Source: a virus. From it: a stretch of DNA of 36,385 nucleotides. Every line of letters begins with the position of its first letter. Positions within the stretch are counted from its first letter, which is position 1. A program made the translations under genes and the position numbers. The notes beneath the pieces were generated by a model. The model searched no databases and was not told the DNA's origin. It saw only the letters and a list, made by a program, of their open reading frames with translations. The stretch is from positions 1 to 36,385 of the IMG/VR virus record IMGVR_UViG_3300029259_000156, one strand, 5' to 3'. Shown here piece by piece: positions 22,988 through 31,055 of the stretch.

Positions 22988-24076
22988 TTAGACTCCGTAG
23001 AAGTGCTGGAATGCCGCTGGTCGTATCATTTCTACACCTGCAAAGCGACCATAGCAGTTTATTTCAAACTCCAATCCTTTGTACTGAACAGGTAAGTGCA
23101 TGTACGGGAATGGCTCACGAATACGTGCATTGTCTGCACCAGTAGTCATAACGGTAAAGCCAGCACCCTTGCCGCCAAGAGGATCGAATGTACCGCCAGC
23201 TTGGTCATAGATACCTTCTAGCTCATTGATATCGACAAACTGGTCAGCACTCTTGATGTACTTGTTGTTAGCTAAGAACCAATTCATAATAGAAACATCA
23301 GAGTTGATTGAGCGAGGAGTGTTCTCTAAGTATAGCTTCTTCTCAACAGAGATTAAGATACGGTCTGCTCGGAACAACTTCTTAGTATCTGTGTATATCT
23401 TTGCACATGCATCTGTAAGATCTTTGATAACTTCATCAGGAGTCTTATCGACACCCCATGCACGAGAGTTACCACCACCAGAAGCCTGAGCTACCTGAGT
23501 TTTAGCTACTGTCAATGCAGGTGCACCTGCTGGTCCAGCAAAGAAGCCTTCCAAGTTATTTTCTTCACTACCGAATAAGATGATCTGATTGACCTTCTCT
23601 TCATAAGAACGACGACCAGCTTCAGCTTTACGAGCTTCCAAAGGCAAGCCAGTTAGTTTAGCAGCTGCTAGTTCCTGACGTGAGTAGCCAAAAGCGTTAC
23701 CCAAAGTACGAACAGTGATGCTGTACTCTTTACCAGAAATATCAGAACGAGGAAGGTCAGTTGCCTTACCAGCAATGATAGCTGTCTCACCACGCTTGTC
23801 GTAAGAGCGGTAAGTGATAGTATTAACACCTTCACCACCTTCAGTGTTTAGTGCAAAGATATTACGACCCATTAAGTCTGGGTATAGAACATCAAAAGAC
23901 TGAGCTTGAATATATTCAAGTTGACGTTGGAAGAATACACCTTCATCATCATTTAGAAAGGCACCGATTCTAATGCCATTCTCAATAGCATCAGAGATAA
24001 CGAAGTCTACTTTAGCTTCGTTAGTTAGCTCAACTCGGGTTACTTCGTCTAGGGCAAATACTTGTACTGTTTTCAT
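22988..24076 (-). CDS. major capsid protein (DUF2184 type, HK97 fold)
   Basis: The 362-aa protein matches the DUF2184 major capsid family along its whole length: VFFQRQLEYIQAQSFDVLYP, ITYRSYDKRGETAIIAG, then GYSRQELAAAKLTGLPLEARKA split around residues 135-158, YEEKVNQIILFGSEENNLEGF, and a C-terminal LPVQYKGLEFEI near the end. It builds the icosahedral shell. AAGGAA precedes the ATG. Unlike many HK97 capsids it does not show a long N-terminal delta domain, which fits the separate scaffold region in the protease gene upstream. Confidence 0.9.
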   Translation of the reverse strand: MKTVQVFALDEVTRVELTNEAKVDFVISDAIENGIRIGAFLNDDEGVFFQRQLEYIQAQSFDVLYPDLMGRNIFALNTEGGEGVNTITYRSYDKRGETAIIAGKATDLPRSDISGKEYSITVRTLGNAFGYSRQELAAAKLTGLPLEARKAEAGRRSYEEKVNQIILFGSEENNLEGFFAGPAGAPALTVAKTQVAQASGGGNSRAWGVDKTPDEVIKDLTDACAKIYTDTKKLFRADRILISVEKKLYLENTPRSINSDVSIMNWFLANNKYIKSADQFVDINELEGIYDQAGGTFDPLGGKGAGFTVMTTGADNARIREPFPYMHLPVQYKGLEFEINCYGRFAGVEMIRPAAFQHFYGV

Positions 24077-24115
24077 TTATAAAATTCCTTAATTCTTAAA
24101 AGATGTAAGTAGTGC

Positions 24116-24619
24116 TTAAGCTACAATAGAGATGCGCACTTTGATAATGTCATCAGAAACGCCAGAATCTTCAGCAACTACGTTAAGTGTCTCAACGATA
24201 GTAGTAGTAGAAGCAGCTGCACTAGTAAACATACCAGTAGCTGTGACAACGTTAAGTACTTCGCCAGCAGCTACAGCAGCAGACCCAGAATCTAATTGAA
24301 TGTATAAGTAGCCATCACGAATCAAAGATACAGATTCAGTAGCGTAGTAGTAAGTACTGACACCATCTGAAGGACGTGTACCAGATTCATGGTTGTACTC
24401 TCGCTGAGAGATAGCAAAGATATTAATGGCAGTGCCAGCAGTACCAGCAGCAGATAGGCTAACGCCACGCTCTACGGTAGCAGCATCACGGGACATAGCC
24501 TTACCGAAGCCAGCTTGTGCAGAAGTTAGTACGCCAGTTTGGACAACGCGAGGGCCAGAGTCAACTAGCTCACCAGCGTAACCTTTGGCTGTGTAAACGT
24601 TAAATGCTTGGATAGTCAT
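24116..24619 (-). CDS. capsid cement or decoration protein (167 aa)
   Basis: This is a small beta- and alanine-rich protein directly upstream of the major capsid gene in the position of the structural cement protein of related myoviruses. Visible features are a repeated GTA/AAG style, SVSLIRDGYLYIQLDSGSAAVAAGEVLNVV split over residues 95-125, and a C-terminal strand (IIKVRISIVA). The pattern of a cement trimer, with a DGYLY...VxxGdxL segment, fits. AAGGAA precedes the ATG. It probably binds capsid three-fold sites and stiffens the shell. Confidence 0.7.
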   Translation of the reverse strand: MTIQAFNVYTAKGYAGELVDSGPRVVQTGVLTSAQAGFGKAMSRDAATVERGVSLSAAGTAGTAINIFAISQREYNHESGTRPSDGVSTYYYATESVSLIRDGYLYIQLDSGSAAVAAGEVLNVVTATGMFTSAAASTTTIVETLNVVAEDSGVSDDIIKVRISIVA

Positions 24620-24636
24620 AGTATGTTATTCCTTAT

Positions 24637-25728
24637 TTATTTACTTTGGGCTGATTGACGTGCAACCATTTTATTACGAGCTTCGGCTACTGCATCAACA
24701 GGCTTAGCATCAATTGTTATGTGAGTATCTTGTGTCTTGATTAACTTACCCATAGGTGTTTCACCACTCTCAAGGGCATCAGCAATCAATTCAAACATAG
24801 CCTCCACGAAACTTTCTTTCTTAGTAGAGAAGTCTTTATCAGGATACTGGTCAGTAACAACTAGCAGACGAATCTCGGCAGTAGTCTTACCACCAATGTC
24901 AGCAAGTCTAAAGTCAGAGATCAAGCGAGCTTGCTCAATAACTTCACATCGTTCAGTAACATCTTCTTGTCCAGCAGCAATAGCGTCAGCTAACTCTACC
25001 TTATCTTTCTCTACTTGTAACTCTAATGCATCTACTTTAGTGTTGGCTGCATCTAGTAGTTCCTTAGAGGCCTCTACCTTAACTAGTGCATCAGCTAATG
25101 CCACTTGAGCACACTCTAGCGCATCACCTACTAATACTTCAGCTTCATCAGATATACGGCAACTTGATCCTGCGCGGCCTGCTGTTACTATAGCAATATG
25201 GTTAGCACGTATATTACGTTGGAAGTACTTACCATCTACTTCTTCAATGTCACAAGTGTACCCAGCGGATAGCTCCTGTGCTTCATCAAGACAAGTAATA
25301 GCTTCTTTGGTAGTAAGAATGAGGGTACCACCTAAGGTGTCTTCATCACGAACTGGCATTCCTTCTAGCATACCTACTTGAAGCTCTTTAGCATTATCTA
25401 CAGTAATAGCAATGGCTGTACCTTTGTCATCTTTAGGATGCCCAATAGTAACAGGTGCACTACGGAATGAGTCTAAGGAGTCTGTATTAAATACATCTGC
25501 TTCGTCACGCCATACTGTAACAACTTTGTCTGGGGATACATCTGCTAGGCCTAACTGCTTAGCTGTGTACAATTGTGAGCCTGTACGAGCAAACTTACAA
25601 GGTACATGCATTTGTCCTGCATCTGTAAGAGTCCTCTTAGTAGGCACACTAATTCGGTCTGTAAATGATACACCAGTTAATAGTGCTTCATCGACCATAA
25701 GTAAATTAGTCTTAATAACTTTATTCAC
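24637..25728 (-). CDS. DUF2213-type prohead protease fused to a scaffold-like region (363 aa, GTG start)
   Basis: The N-terminal 200 residues match DUF2213: FRSAPVTIGHPK and then the signature around NHIAIVTAGRAGSSCRI, with H177 and S188/S189 as likely protease residues. The rest is a long charged helical region (residues about 205-265) suitable for internal scaffolding. The start is placed at the GTG at 25728 because an AAGGAG sits at ideal spacing before it and it overlaps the portal stop by only 8 bases. A longer frame begins 22 codons earlier but would overlap the portal by 74 bases and lacks this site. It would mature the prohead during assembly. Confidence 0.8.
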   Translation of the reverse strand: MNKVIKTNLLMVDEALLTGVSFTDRISVPTKRTLTDAGQMHVPCKFARTGSQLYTAKQLGLADVSPDKVVTVWRDEADVFNTDSLDSFRSAPVTIGHPKDDKGTAIAITVDNAKELQVGMLEGMPVRDEDTLGGTLILTTKEAITCLDEAQELSAGYTCDIEEVDGKYFQRNIRANHIAIVTAGRAGSSCRISDEAEVLVGDALECAQVALADALVKVEASKELLDAANTKVDALELQVEKDKVELADAIAAGQEDVTERCEVIEQARLISDFRLADIGGKTTAEIRLLVVTDQYPDKDFSTKKESFVEAMFELIADALESGETPMGKLIKTQDTHITIDAKPVDAVAEARNKMVARQSAQSK

Positions 25729-27040
25729 TTTTAGCTCCTTGGTTAATGTTCTTGTTAGGGTCTTCACCGACTTGTGCATATTTAGAGATAGCACCAGTCT
25801 TCTGTAACTCTTTTAATCCTGACTCTCTGGACACAATACCCGCCTCTACAAGTCCTTGCATGCTTTCACGTTCTGTCTTGATACGTTCAGCTTTCTGGCC
25901 AGCAGATTCAGGAAAGATGCAAGCCCACTCATACTTAAACTCTTCTTCACCTAATCCAAAGTGAGCAGCCAATAGTTGGTCTACTACCTTAAGTCTAGGC
26001 ACAAAGATATCTTTATGAAGTCCTTGAAGAGTCTCTATATAGTTAACTAAATCAGATTCTCCAGTAGCATTCATGCCATCTGGGGAAGCCGAGAGAAATC
26101 TTGTAGCAGGTATAGAAACTGAAGCTGCGACAATCTTTAAGTATTCCCATATTAAGTCCTTAACTCCTGAGAGCTGGATCTTCTTCTGGTCGTACTCTTC
26201 ATTCTGATCCAGTATTGATACTCCAAACACACCTTTTATAGTCTTCCAGTTAGTGAATCGGCTTACCATAGCGGCAGTACCAGCATCACTTTCTAGTATA
26301 GATTGTAGGTCTGGGATCCTTATTACATCAGTGTTTGCTTCTTGTACCATCTGTGCAGCAGCAGCGCTAGCTACATGGAAGTTATCCATCTGCCGCATCA
26401 AAGGTATAAGTATGCTATCACTGTACCATAGGTTACGTTGCCGTTCGTAGATAGGAAGTTCAGTTCCTTCAAAACGAATCAGCCTGTCCTTATGTATAGG
26501 TGATGTTGTATTTACAAATTGGTAGTGATCTGGCATACCAAAGGTAACGCTCATTGGCTTCTGGTCGATCTCACCCAAAGTTACTATACGAGTCCTATCA
26601 ACTACGTGCATAGACCGTAAGCAACCTGGCTTCAACCGTTTCCAGTTGACAGGCTTATCGGTGGTTCGACCATCATCAATATCTAATACTATAAAGCTTG
26701 TGCCATATAGCCTAGCCCACTGGTATGCCTCACGAAAGAGTTTATCAACTTCAAAAGCTTTGTCGGCTTCTGTGGCTTGCTCTGAATCGAACTTACGCCA
26801 CTCTCTTGTCATATCCTGTGGTACTATCTTACACACCTTCTGGCTCAACCAATCTTCTCGAAAGCGTACAGAAAGTGTTACATGATCGTAGTTAGCACCA
26901 GAGTGGTTCCACTGTGCGTAGCTGGACTTATCTTGTGCACCACCTAGACCTGTGGCAAGATTAGATAGGCCATCTTGTAGTGCGGCCATTGTTACTTGGT
27001 TTGAGATCACTATGTCGGACTTGCTTAAGTCAGTTTCCAT
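25721..27040 (-). CDS. portal protein (DUF1073 type)
   Basis: The portal forms the dodecameric DNA channel at the unique capsid vertex. The 439-aa protein shows the DUF1073 pattern: an N-terminal segment on entry into the capsid fold (SQKVCKIVPQDMTREWRKF), a wing segment (LYGTSFIVLDIDDG), and the long helical stem region near YLKIVAASVSIPATRFLSASPDGMNATGESD. This last motif is typical of the family. AAGGAG precedes the ATG. The gene overlaps the next one by 8 bases. Its direct link to the protease and capsid genes supports the call. Confidence 0.88.
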   Translation of the reverse strand: METDLSKSDIVISNQVTMAALQDGLSNLATGLGGAQDKSSYAQWNHSGANYDHVTLSVRFREDWLSQKVCKIVPQDMTREWRKFDSEQATEADKAFEVDKLFREAYQWARLYGTSFIVLDIDDGRTTDKPVNWKRLKPGCLRSMHVVDRTRIVTLGEIDQKPMSVTFGMPDHYQFVNTTSPIHKDRLIRFEGTELPIYERQRNLWYSDSILIPLMRQMDNFHVASAAAAQMVQEANTDVIRIPDLQSILESDAGTAAMVSRFTNWKTIKGVFGVSILDQNEEYDQKKIQLSGVKDLIWEYLKIVAASVSIPATRFLSASPDGMNATGESDLVNYIETLQGLHKDIFVPRLKVVDQLLAAHFGLGEEEFKYEWACIFPESAGQKAERIKTERESMQGLVEAGIVSRESGLKELQKTGAISKYAQVGEDPNKNINQGAKSE

Positions 27041-27063
27041 AGTTACTCCTTATTTAATAGTAA

Positions 27064-27378
27064 TCATACAATACACTGAGAGGATATACTTAGTAGTATA
27101 TTGCTCTCTCTGTTAAATTTGGTCACTAAGTTCTCTATTTGTATGCAGATGGTGTAGTTTCCTACATCCAACAGGGAAGTCTGATCTGGCAGTAACCTAA
27201 ATGGGAAGACTCCTAATGCTTCACTTATGGGGTAGATTGATTGAACCTCTGCCCCTTCGGTGTCAATGATTACATACTTACAAGTATAGTCAGTGAGGTC
27301 TTGTATTTCGTTATTAATACTTACTTTGAAGTTAACAACGTCTGAACTCTCACCCTTCTTTAATACCATGCTAGTCAT
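27064..27378 (-). CDS. small beta-rich protein, resembling the N-terminal domain of BppU-type baseplate proteins (104 aa)
   Basis: The pattern LKKGESSDVVNFKV, then a strand-rich middle and DVGNYTICIQIEN, resembles the Ig-like N-terminal domain of baseplate upper proteins (BppU/DUF2479 type), where it attaches receptor-binding parts. Here it is a stand-alone domain. AAGGA precedes the ATG at 27378. It lies directly upstream of the portal gene at the end of the appendage cluster. The family assignment is by overall pattern only. Confidence 0.55.
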   Translation of the reverse strand: MTSMVLKKGESSDVVNFKVSINNEIQDLTDYTCKYVIIDTEGAEVQSIYPISEALGVFPFRLLPDQTSLLDVGNYTICIQIENLVTKFNRESNILLSISSQCIV

Positions 27379-27387
27379 GTTTGTTCC

Positions 27388-27639
27388 TTATTTAACTTGC
27401 TCCACTAACACATTAATTAGTAGCTCGGATGTTCCTTCACTTACAGTGCTACTGCTATCTAGTACGTCAATAACTAACTCTTCTGTAAATACTTCTGACA
27501 ATACTTCCGCAGTATCTTCAGTAACAAGTATATGAGAATCTCCCACCACAGTTACAAATAGTAAGTTATTAATCAAACCCCAAGCATCTAAGCTATCAGT
27601 ACTAGGATAGCTAATTGCCAATTCCTCCCAAGCATCCAT
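27388..27639 (-). CDS. small acidic protein of unknown function (83 aa)
   Basis: I do not recognise it. It is strongly acidic in its second half (VTEDTAEVLSEVFTEELVID), with alternating hydrophobic residues that suggest beta strands or an amphipathic helix, and it has no signal peptide. Its start overlaps the preceding stop by one base, so it is translationally coupled to the appendage cluster. Confidence 0.6.
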   Translation of the reverse strand: MDAWEELAISYPSTDSLDAWGLINNLLFVTVVGDSHILVTEDTAEVLSEVFTEELVIDVLDSSSTVSEGTSELLINVLVEQVK

Positions 27640-28319
27640 TACCTAGTATACCTCCACACATTATCTGCTGTTAGTTTGTTATCAACTATAGAAGATATAA
27701 TGGTGTTGACATTTACAGTGTCACTATTGGTAGTAGGTAAGAGGGAGACTGCATTGGCTAGTTCACTTATGCCCACACTTGAGTTAAATGTAGGTATGTT
27801 ATCTAAAGTAACAGTCAGGCTACTTAATGTATCTTCTCTAGCTATTACAGTAGAGGCTTCAATCTCTCCTAGTGAGATATTGTTTAGGCTGCTTATGGCT
27901 GACAGTACAGGAGCAATATCAGCTACACTATTAGATGTAGGTATAGCATCTACCTTAGCCTCTTGGGATTGAGTAAGCCCAGTAGAATAATGCCTGACTA
28001 CACCATCAAATACATCAAACTCTTGGGCTATGTTTTGTACGCTATCTACTCCACTATAGTGTAAGTATGCATAGTATCTCCCATCAAATCCTGATAGATC
28101 AAGTGAGGTTTCGTACACACCTTCAAAGTTATTAAGGTCTAGTCTAGTTAAGCTTTTGTCCTTAACGATCCAACCACTTTGCTTAAACTCATTACTACTC
28201 CAATCATATGAATAATTATCTGATAACCTACGAAGGGCTATAGTAGGCAAAGGGTTGGCATTAAGGACAGGTGCATTTTCTATATCTAATAGTAACCAAC
28301 TAAAATTTTCAATTGCCAT
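27639..28319 (-). CDS. probable structural or appendage protein with an N-terminal beta domain (226 aa)
   Basis: The first 110 residues look like a small beta domain (LTRLDLNNFEGVYETSLDLSG region at about residues 57-77, then GRYYAYLHYSG), resembling linker domains that phages use in tail and capsid decorations. The remainder is Ser/Val/Asn-rich with a fibrous look (VADIAPVLSAISSLNNISLG). AGGATAATACT precedes the ATG. It sits between the repeat fibre and two small genes just before the portal. Function is not known. Confidence 0.6.
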   Translation of the reverse strand: MAIENFSWLLLDIENAPVLNANPLPTIALRRLSDNYSYDWSSNEFKQSGWIVKDKSLTRLDLNNFEGVYETSLDLSGFDGRYYAYLHYSGVDSVQNIAQEFDVFDGVVRHYSTGLTQSQEAKVDAIPTSNSVADIAPVLSAISSLNNISLGEIEASTVIAREDTLSSLTVTLDNIPTFNSSVGISELANAVSLLPTTNSDTVNVNTIISSIVDNKLTADNVWRYTR

Positions 28320-28334
28320 AGTATTATCCTATAG

Positions 28335-29780
28335 TTAGAAAGGGTAGTAAGTGATCTGAATTTGTGCGGCTGCCGTAGCTGCTATTGACATAACATCATA
28401 AGTCATATCAGTGTAAGCACCTACAGCTGATATTGGACCAGAAGATAGCGAAGTTCCAGGAACCTCATACACATTTGGTCCTTGTCCAGCATTAGCACCA
28501 ACTAATGCTACATGAAGGGTAGTTGCTACAATACTCTTCATAACAATTGTTAAAAGAATAATGTTGCCGCTGACTCCTGCGCTTTGGTAAGTGTTAGTGG
28601 AACCATCAGGTGTTGGACCTAACTTGGTTTGCGCACCAGCGTTCAATATGGCCATAGCACCAGAATTTCCAGACATTGTAGTGATCAATGCTGTTGAACC
28701 AAAGATTGCGTCTCTTGCTGATGCATTAGCTAGTAGTAGTGGGAACGCTGTAGAATTTGCAATCAACTCGCCCATTACGCTTTCATTACCTGCAACAACA
28801 CTCATAGCGGCAGGGTTAGCTAACACAGCACCTAAGTGTGGGCTAGCAATCAAAGCAGCCTTAGCAGTAGGTTCAGTAAGTATAGCAACCATGCTAGCTT
28901 CGTTACCGGAAACTACAGCCATTGCATCACTACTACTTATAACATCAGCCGAAGTTATTAGAGAAGGGCTTAGGTCATTAATATTAACCAATATGTCTCT
29001 AAGATTGGCAGCCAATGTACTTGAAGGTGAAACACCGTCTGGGCCAGTAACAACTGCCGCCCAAGTAGTAGGGTAAGAAGAAATTATCTTAACCGCTGAA
29101 GGAGTACCTACTACGATACCCCTTGCTTCATCATTTACTTCTGCTAACGCAACTGCGCTTTGTGATATTAGATGCATAGACAAGTCACTGTTAGCTACAG
29201 TATGCATAGCAAATGTGTCAGAAGCTATGTTACTCATAGCTGTGGCATCTTCTGTTATCAAAGCCATAGTTGGAGCACTAGCTACAGCTGCCTTAATAGC
29301 GCCTTCAAATGTTGAAATAGCTGCTGCAGCTTGAGTGTTATCTACAAACAAAGCCATTGATGCGTGCGTACCTTGAGGTATCTCACACATTAAATGTAGT
29401 ATAGAAAGTATGTTAGTCTCGTAGTACTGGCTAGCTATGAACTCGGACCAAGATGTATCATTACCTTCTATTACATCTAAAGTAGACTTAGAAGCCGATA
29501 CCATAGACATTGCAGTAGGTGATTTTACCATGTACTGAATTGCTACTTTAGAGTCAGGGTTAGCCAATCCAAACGTAGCTTCAGTAGCAGTAGGTGACGT
29601 AATTAACGCATCCATAGTTACTGTTGAGTTTGCCATTCGTCTGACTTGCTCTCGCATACCCAGCAACGTACTTAAGTCTGACACCCTGCCTGCATCAGCT
29701 AGTAGTGCTTCGAGTGCAGCACCATTTGTTATTCCTGCTTCTACTGATTGTAATAGCCTAACGGCTCTTAGCATAGGCAT
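28335..29780 (-). CDS. Ala/Ser-rich short-repeat protein, probable appendage or fibre (481 aa)
   Basis: Most of the protein, from about residue 30 to residue 390, is a degenerate short repeat of about 10-12 residues in which A, M, V and S recur in phase, for example TAMSMVSAS, TAMSNIAS, DAMAVVSGN, EASMVAILTEP, AAMSVVAGN and ESVMGELIANS. The periodicity suggests a regular solenoid or fibrous shaft. The last 90 residues lose the repeat and look like a globular beta domain (GNIILLTIVMKSIVATTLHV). I know no named fold for it; similar Ala/Met/Val repeats occur in phage tail proteins. AAGGA precedes the ATG, which overlaps the previous stop as TAATG. Confidence 0.7.
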   Translation of the reverse strand: MPMLRAVRLLQSVEAGITNGAALEALLADAGRVSDLSTLLGMREQVRRMANSTVTMDALITSPTATEATFGLANPDSKVAIQYMVKSPTAMSMVSASKSTLDVIEGNDTSWSEFIASQYYETNILSILHLMCEIPQGTHASMALFVDNTQAAAAISTFEGAIKAAVASAPTMALITEDATAMSNIASDTFAMHTVANSDLSMHLISQSAVALAEVNDEARGIVVGTPSAVKIISSYPTTWAAVVTGPDGVSPSSTLAANLRDILVNINDLSPSLITSADVISSSDAMAVVSGNEASMVAILTEPTAKAALIASPHLGAVLANPAAMSVVAGNESVMGELIANSTAFPLLLANASARDAIFGSTALITTMSGNSGAMAILNAGAQTKLGPTPDGSTNTYQSAGVSGNIILLTIVMKSIVATTLHVALVGANAGQGPNVYEVPGTSLSSGPISAVGAYTDMTYDVMSIAATAAAQIQITYYPF

Positions 29781-30475
29781 TAAATTAATCCTTTCGTTGT
29801 TAGGTAGGTAGAAAAACGAAGTTCTTCGTCTTCATCTAATTCGTTTCTAAATGATTTTTCAACCATAGCATGAGCTTGAATTAAGTCATATGCGGGTAGT
29901 GTTAATAACCACTGACCTACAAATCCTACTGTGTCAGTGTTAAAACAGGTTTCATCATCTTCAGGCTCTGATTGTGTGGCAGTCCAGTTAAGCCTACCAA
30001 TACCTTCTACAGTCACCATGTTACCAATGATAGGTGTTAAGTTCTTAACATCACCCCTATTTTCGTAACTAAAGTCTCCTATAAAAGAGCCAACGTTATC
30101 CAATGCAAATTGCAGTCCTGTAATTTCAGATATAGCGTGTTCTGCTGGGTGGGTGTAAACAGTGTCTATAAAAACCGCACCCGCAGGTACATTGGTAAGC
30201 ACCTGAGCATTTGTTACTTTGTCATCCAGTAAAGCCTGTAGCCCTGCTATTTCAGAGATAATATGCTGTGCTGGATGTATATATGGTACTAGCGTGTCCG
30301 TGAACAATGCACCATAAGGAACATCAGTAAGTACCCGTGAAGCGTCTACCTTGCTTGCTATAGAAGCACTGCTTGAGTTTACTGTGGTTTCTAGTGCATC
30401 GACTCGGGTAACAACTGTTTGCGTTAAAGTACCAACATTATCTATCAATACTTGTACTTGTGCTGTTGTCGTCAT
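29780..30475 (-). CDS. tail-fibre-like protein with two HPAxHxISEIxGLQ repeats (231 aa)
   Basis: After an N-terminal coiled-coil-like segment there are two copies of a unit reading roughly VLTDVPxGAxFxDTxxxYxHPAxHxISEIxGLQxxLDD. The HPAxH...I..LQ..LD pattern is widespread in tail fibre and collar-type proteins of phages. The C-terminal half is different and ends in a charged helix (NELDEDEELRFSTYLTTK). AGGGG precedes the ATG. It is likely a fibre or baseplate-attached appendage, and its place between terminase and portal is unusual for such a gene. Confidence 0.72.
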   Translation of the reverse strand: MTTTAQVQVLIDNVGTLTQTVVTRVDALETTVNSSSASIASKVDASRVLTDVPYGALFTDTLVPYIHPAQHIISEIAGLQALLDDKVTNAQVLTNVPAGAVFIDTVYTHPAEHAISEITGLQFALDNVGSFIGDFSYENRGDVKNLTPIIGNMVTVEGIGRLNWTATQSEPEDDETCFNTDTVGFVGQWLLTLPAYDLIQAHAMVEKSFRNELDEDEELRFSTYLTTKGLI

Positions 30476-30666
30476 TACGTGCCCCTACCTACGATTGTAG
30501 TTGAAAGCTTAACAAAGCTAGAAGCTACAGTAAGTATAGGTTCAAGTACTGCTGCTGCAATACGATCATCCAAACCATTCTGTAGCGCTGTGCTAGAATC
30601 AATTAAGCCTGTGGATTGTGTAGACAGGTTATCAACTGCTGCCTCTAGCGCTACGAGATCTGTCAT
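30475..30666 (-). CDS. small helical protein in the appendage cluster (63 aa)
   Basis: I do not recognise the family. The sequence is alanine- and leucine-rich with heptad-like spacing (VALEAAVDNLSTQSTGLIDSS), suggesting a short coiled coil. A similar style appears at the start of the next protein (QVQVLIDNVGTLTQTVVTRV), so the two may be related trimerising segments of one fibre assembly. Its start overlaps the preceding stop, and its own stop overlaps the next start, so it is tightly coupled. Confidence 0.6.
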   Translation of the reverse strand: MTDLVALEAAVDNLSTQSTGLIDSSTALQNGLDDRIAAAVLEPILTVASSFVKLSTTIVGRGT

Positions 30667-30830
30667 CGCGTTAGCCTCTCTGTCATTATTCGTTGTGTCT
30701 TAATAAGGTTAGCTGCAGCGGTGATAGCCTTATCAGTACGAGGTACTTGAAGGAGTATATCACCGCTGCCCGTAATCTTACTGCCATTTATAGTCTTTAT
30801 AGGAGTTGATCTTAGGGATTCAAATTGCAT
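30663..30830 (-). CDS. small tail-fibre-like protein with an IKTINGSKITGSGDI motif (55 aa)
   Basis: This short gene runs from the ATG at 30830 to a TGA that overlaps the next ATG as ATGA. Near its N-terminus it carries IKTINGSKITGSGDI, which closely resembles the IKTINGxxLLGSGNI linker that recurs in many phage tail fibre proteins. It ends in a basic helix (LIKTQRIMTERLTR). It is probably one part of a multi-gene appendage whose other parts follow. Its role is inferred from the motif and the neighbours. Confidence 0.65.
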   Translation of the reverse strand: MQFESLRSTPIKTINGSKITGSGDILLQVPRTDKAITAAANLIKTQRIMTERLTR

Positions 30831-30862
30831 AATATACCCTTAACCTAATCCAAACTTCTGTG

Positions 30863-31045
30863 CTACTTAGATCTAAAGCCATTTGGCTTCTCTATGTGAA
30901 GTCCAGCCTTGGTAGTTATTTCTAGTGTAATGGATGGGCTTCCCTCTAGTACTTTAACACTAGCTATCAAGCTGCCATCCTCGTCTCTTATTTCTAGTGA
31001 GCTATTACTTTCACTCTTTCCACTTAATCGAGTCTTCAAACTCAT
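30863..31045 (-). CDS. small protein of unknown function, possible fibre segment (60 aa)
   Basis: The start is placed at the ATG at 31045, which follows AAGGAGA at good spacing; the frame extends nine codons further but would then overlap the large terminase. The protein is rich in short beta-type stretches (SLEIRDEDGSLIASVKV, then SITLEITTKAGLHIEKP) and has no membrane segment. It is the first of a run of small fibre-like genes between terminase and portal, so a structural or appendage role is plausible but unproven. Confidence 0.6.
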   Translation of the reverse strand: MSLKTRLSGKSESNSSLEIRDEDGSLIASVKVLEGSPSITLEITTKAGLHIEKPNGFRSK

Positions 31046-31055
31046 ATGTTTCTCC

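Noticed and set aside
25729-25794. Longer start for the DUF2213-type protease gene
   Set aside because: It would overlap the portal gene by 74 bases, and the GTG at 25728 has an ideally placed AAGGAG.
28591-29076. 161-codon plus-strand frame opposite the Ala/Ser repeat gene
   Set aside because: Its repetitive sequence mirrors the sense-strand repeats. The minus frame has a ribosome binding site and coupling to its neighbours.
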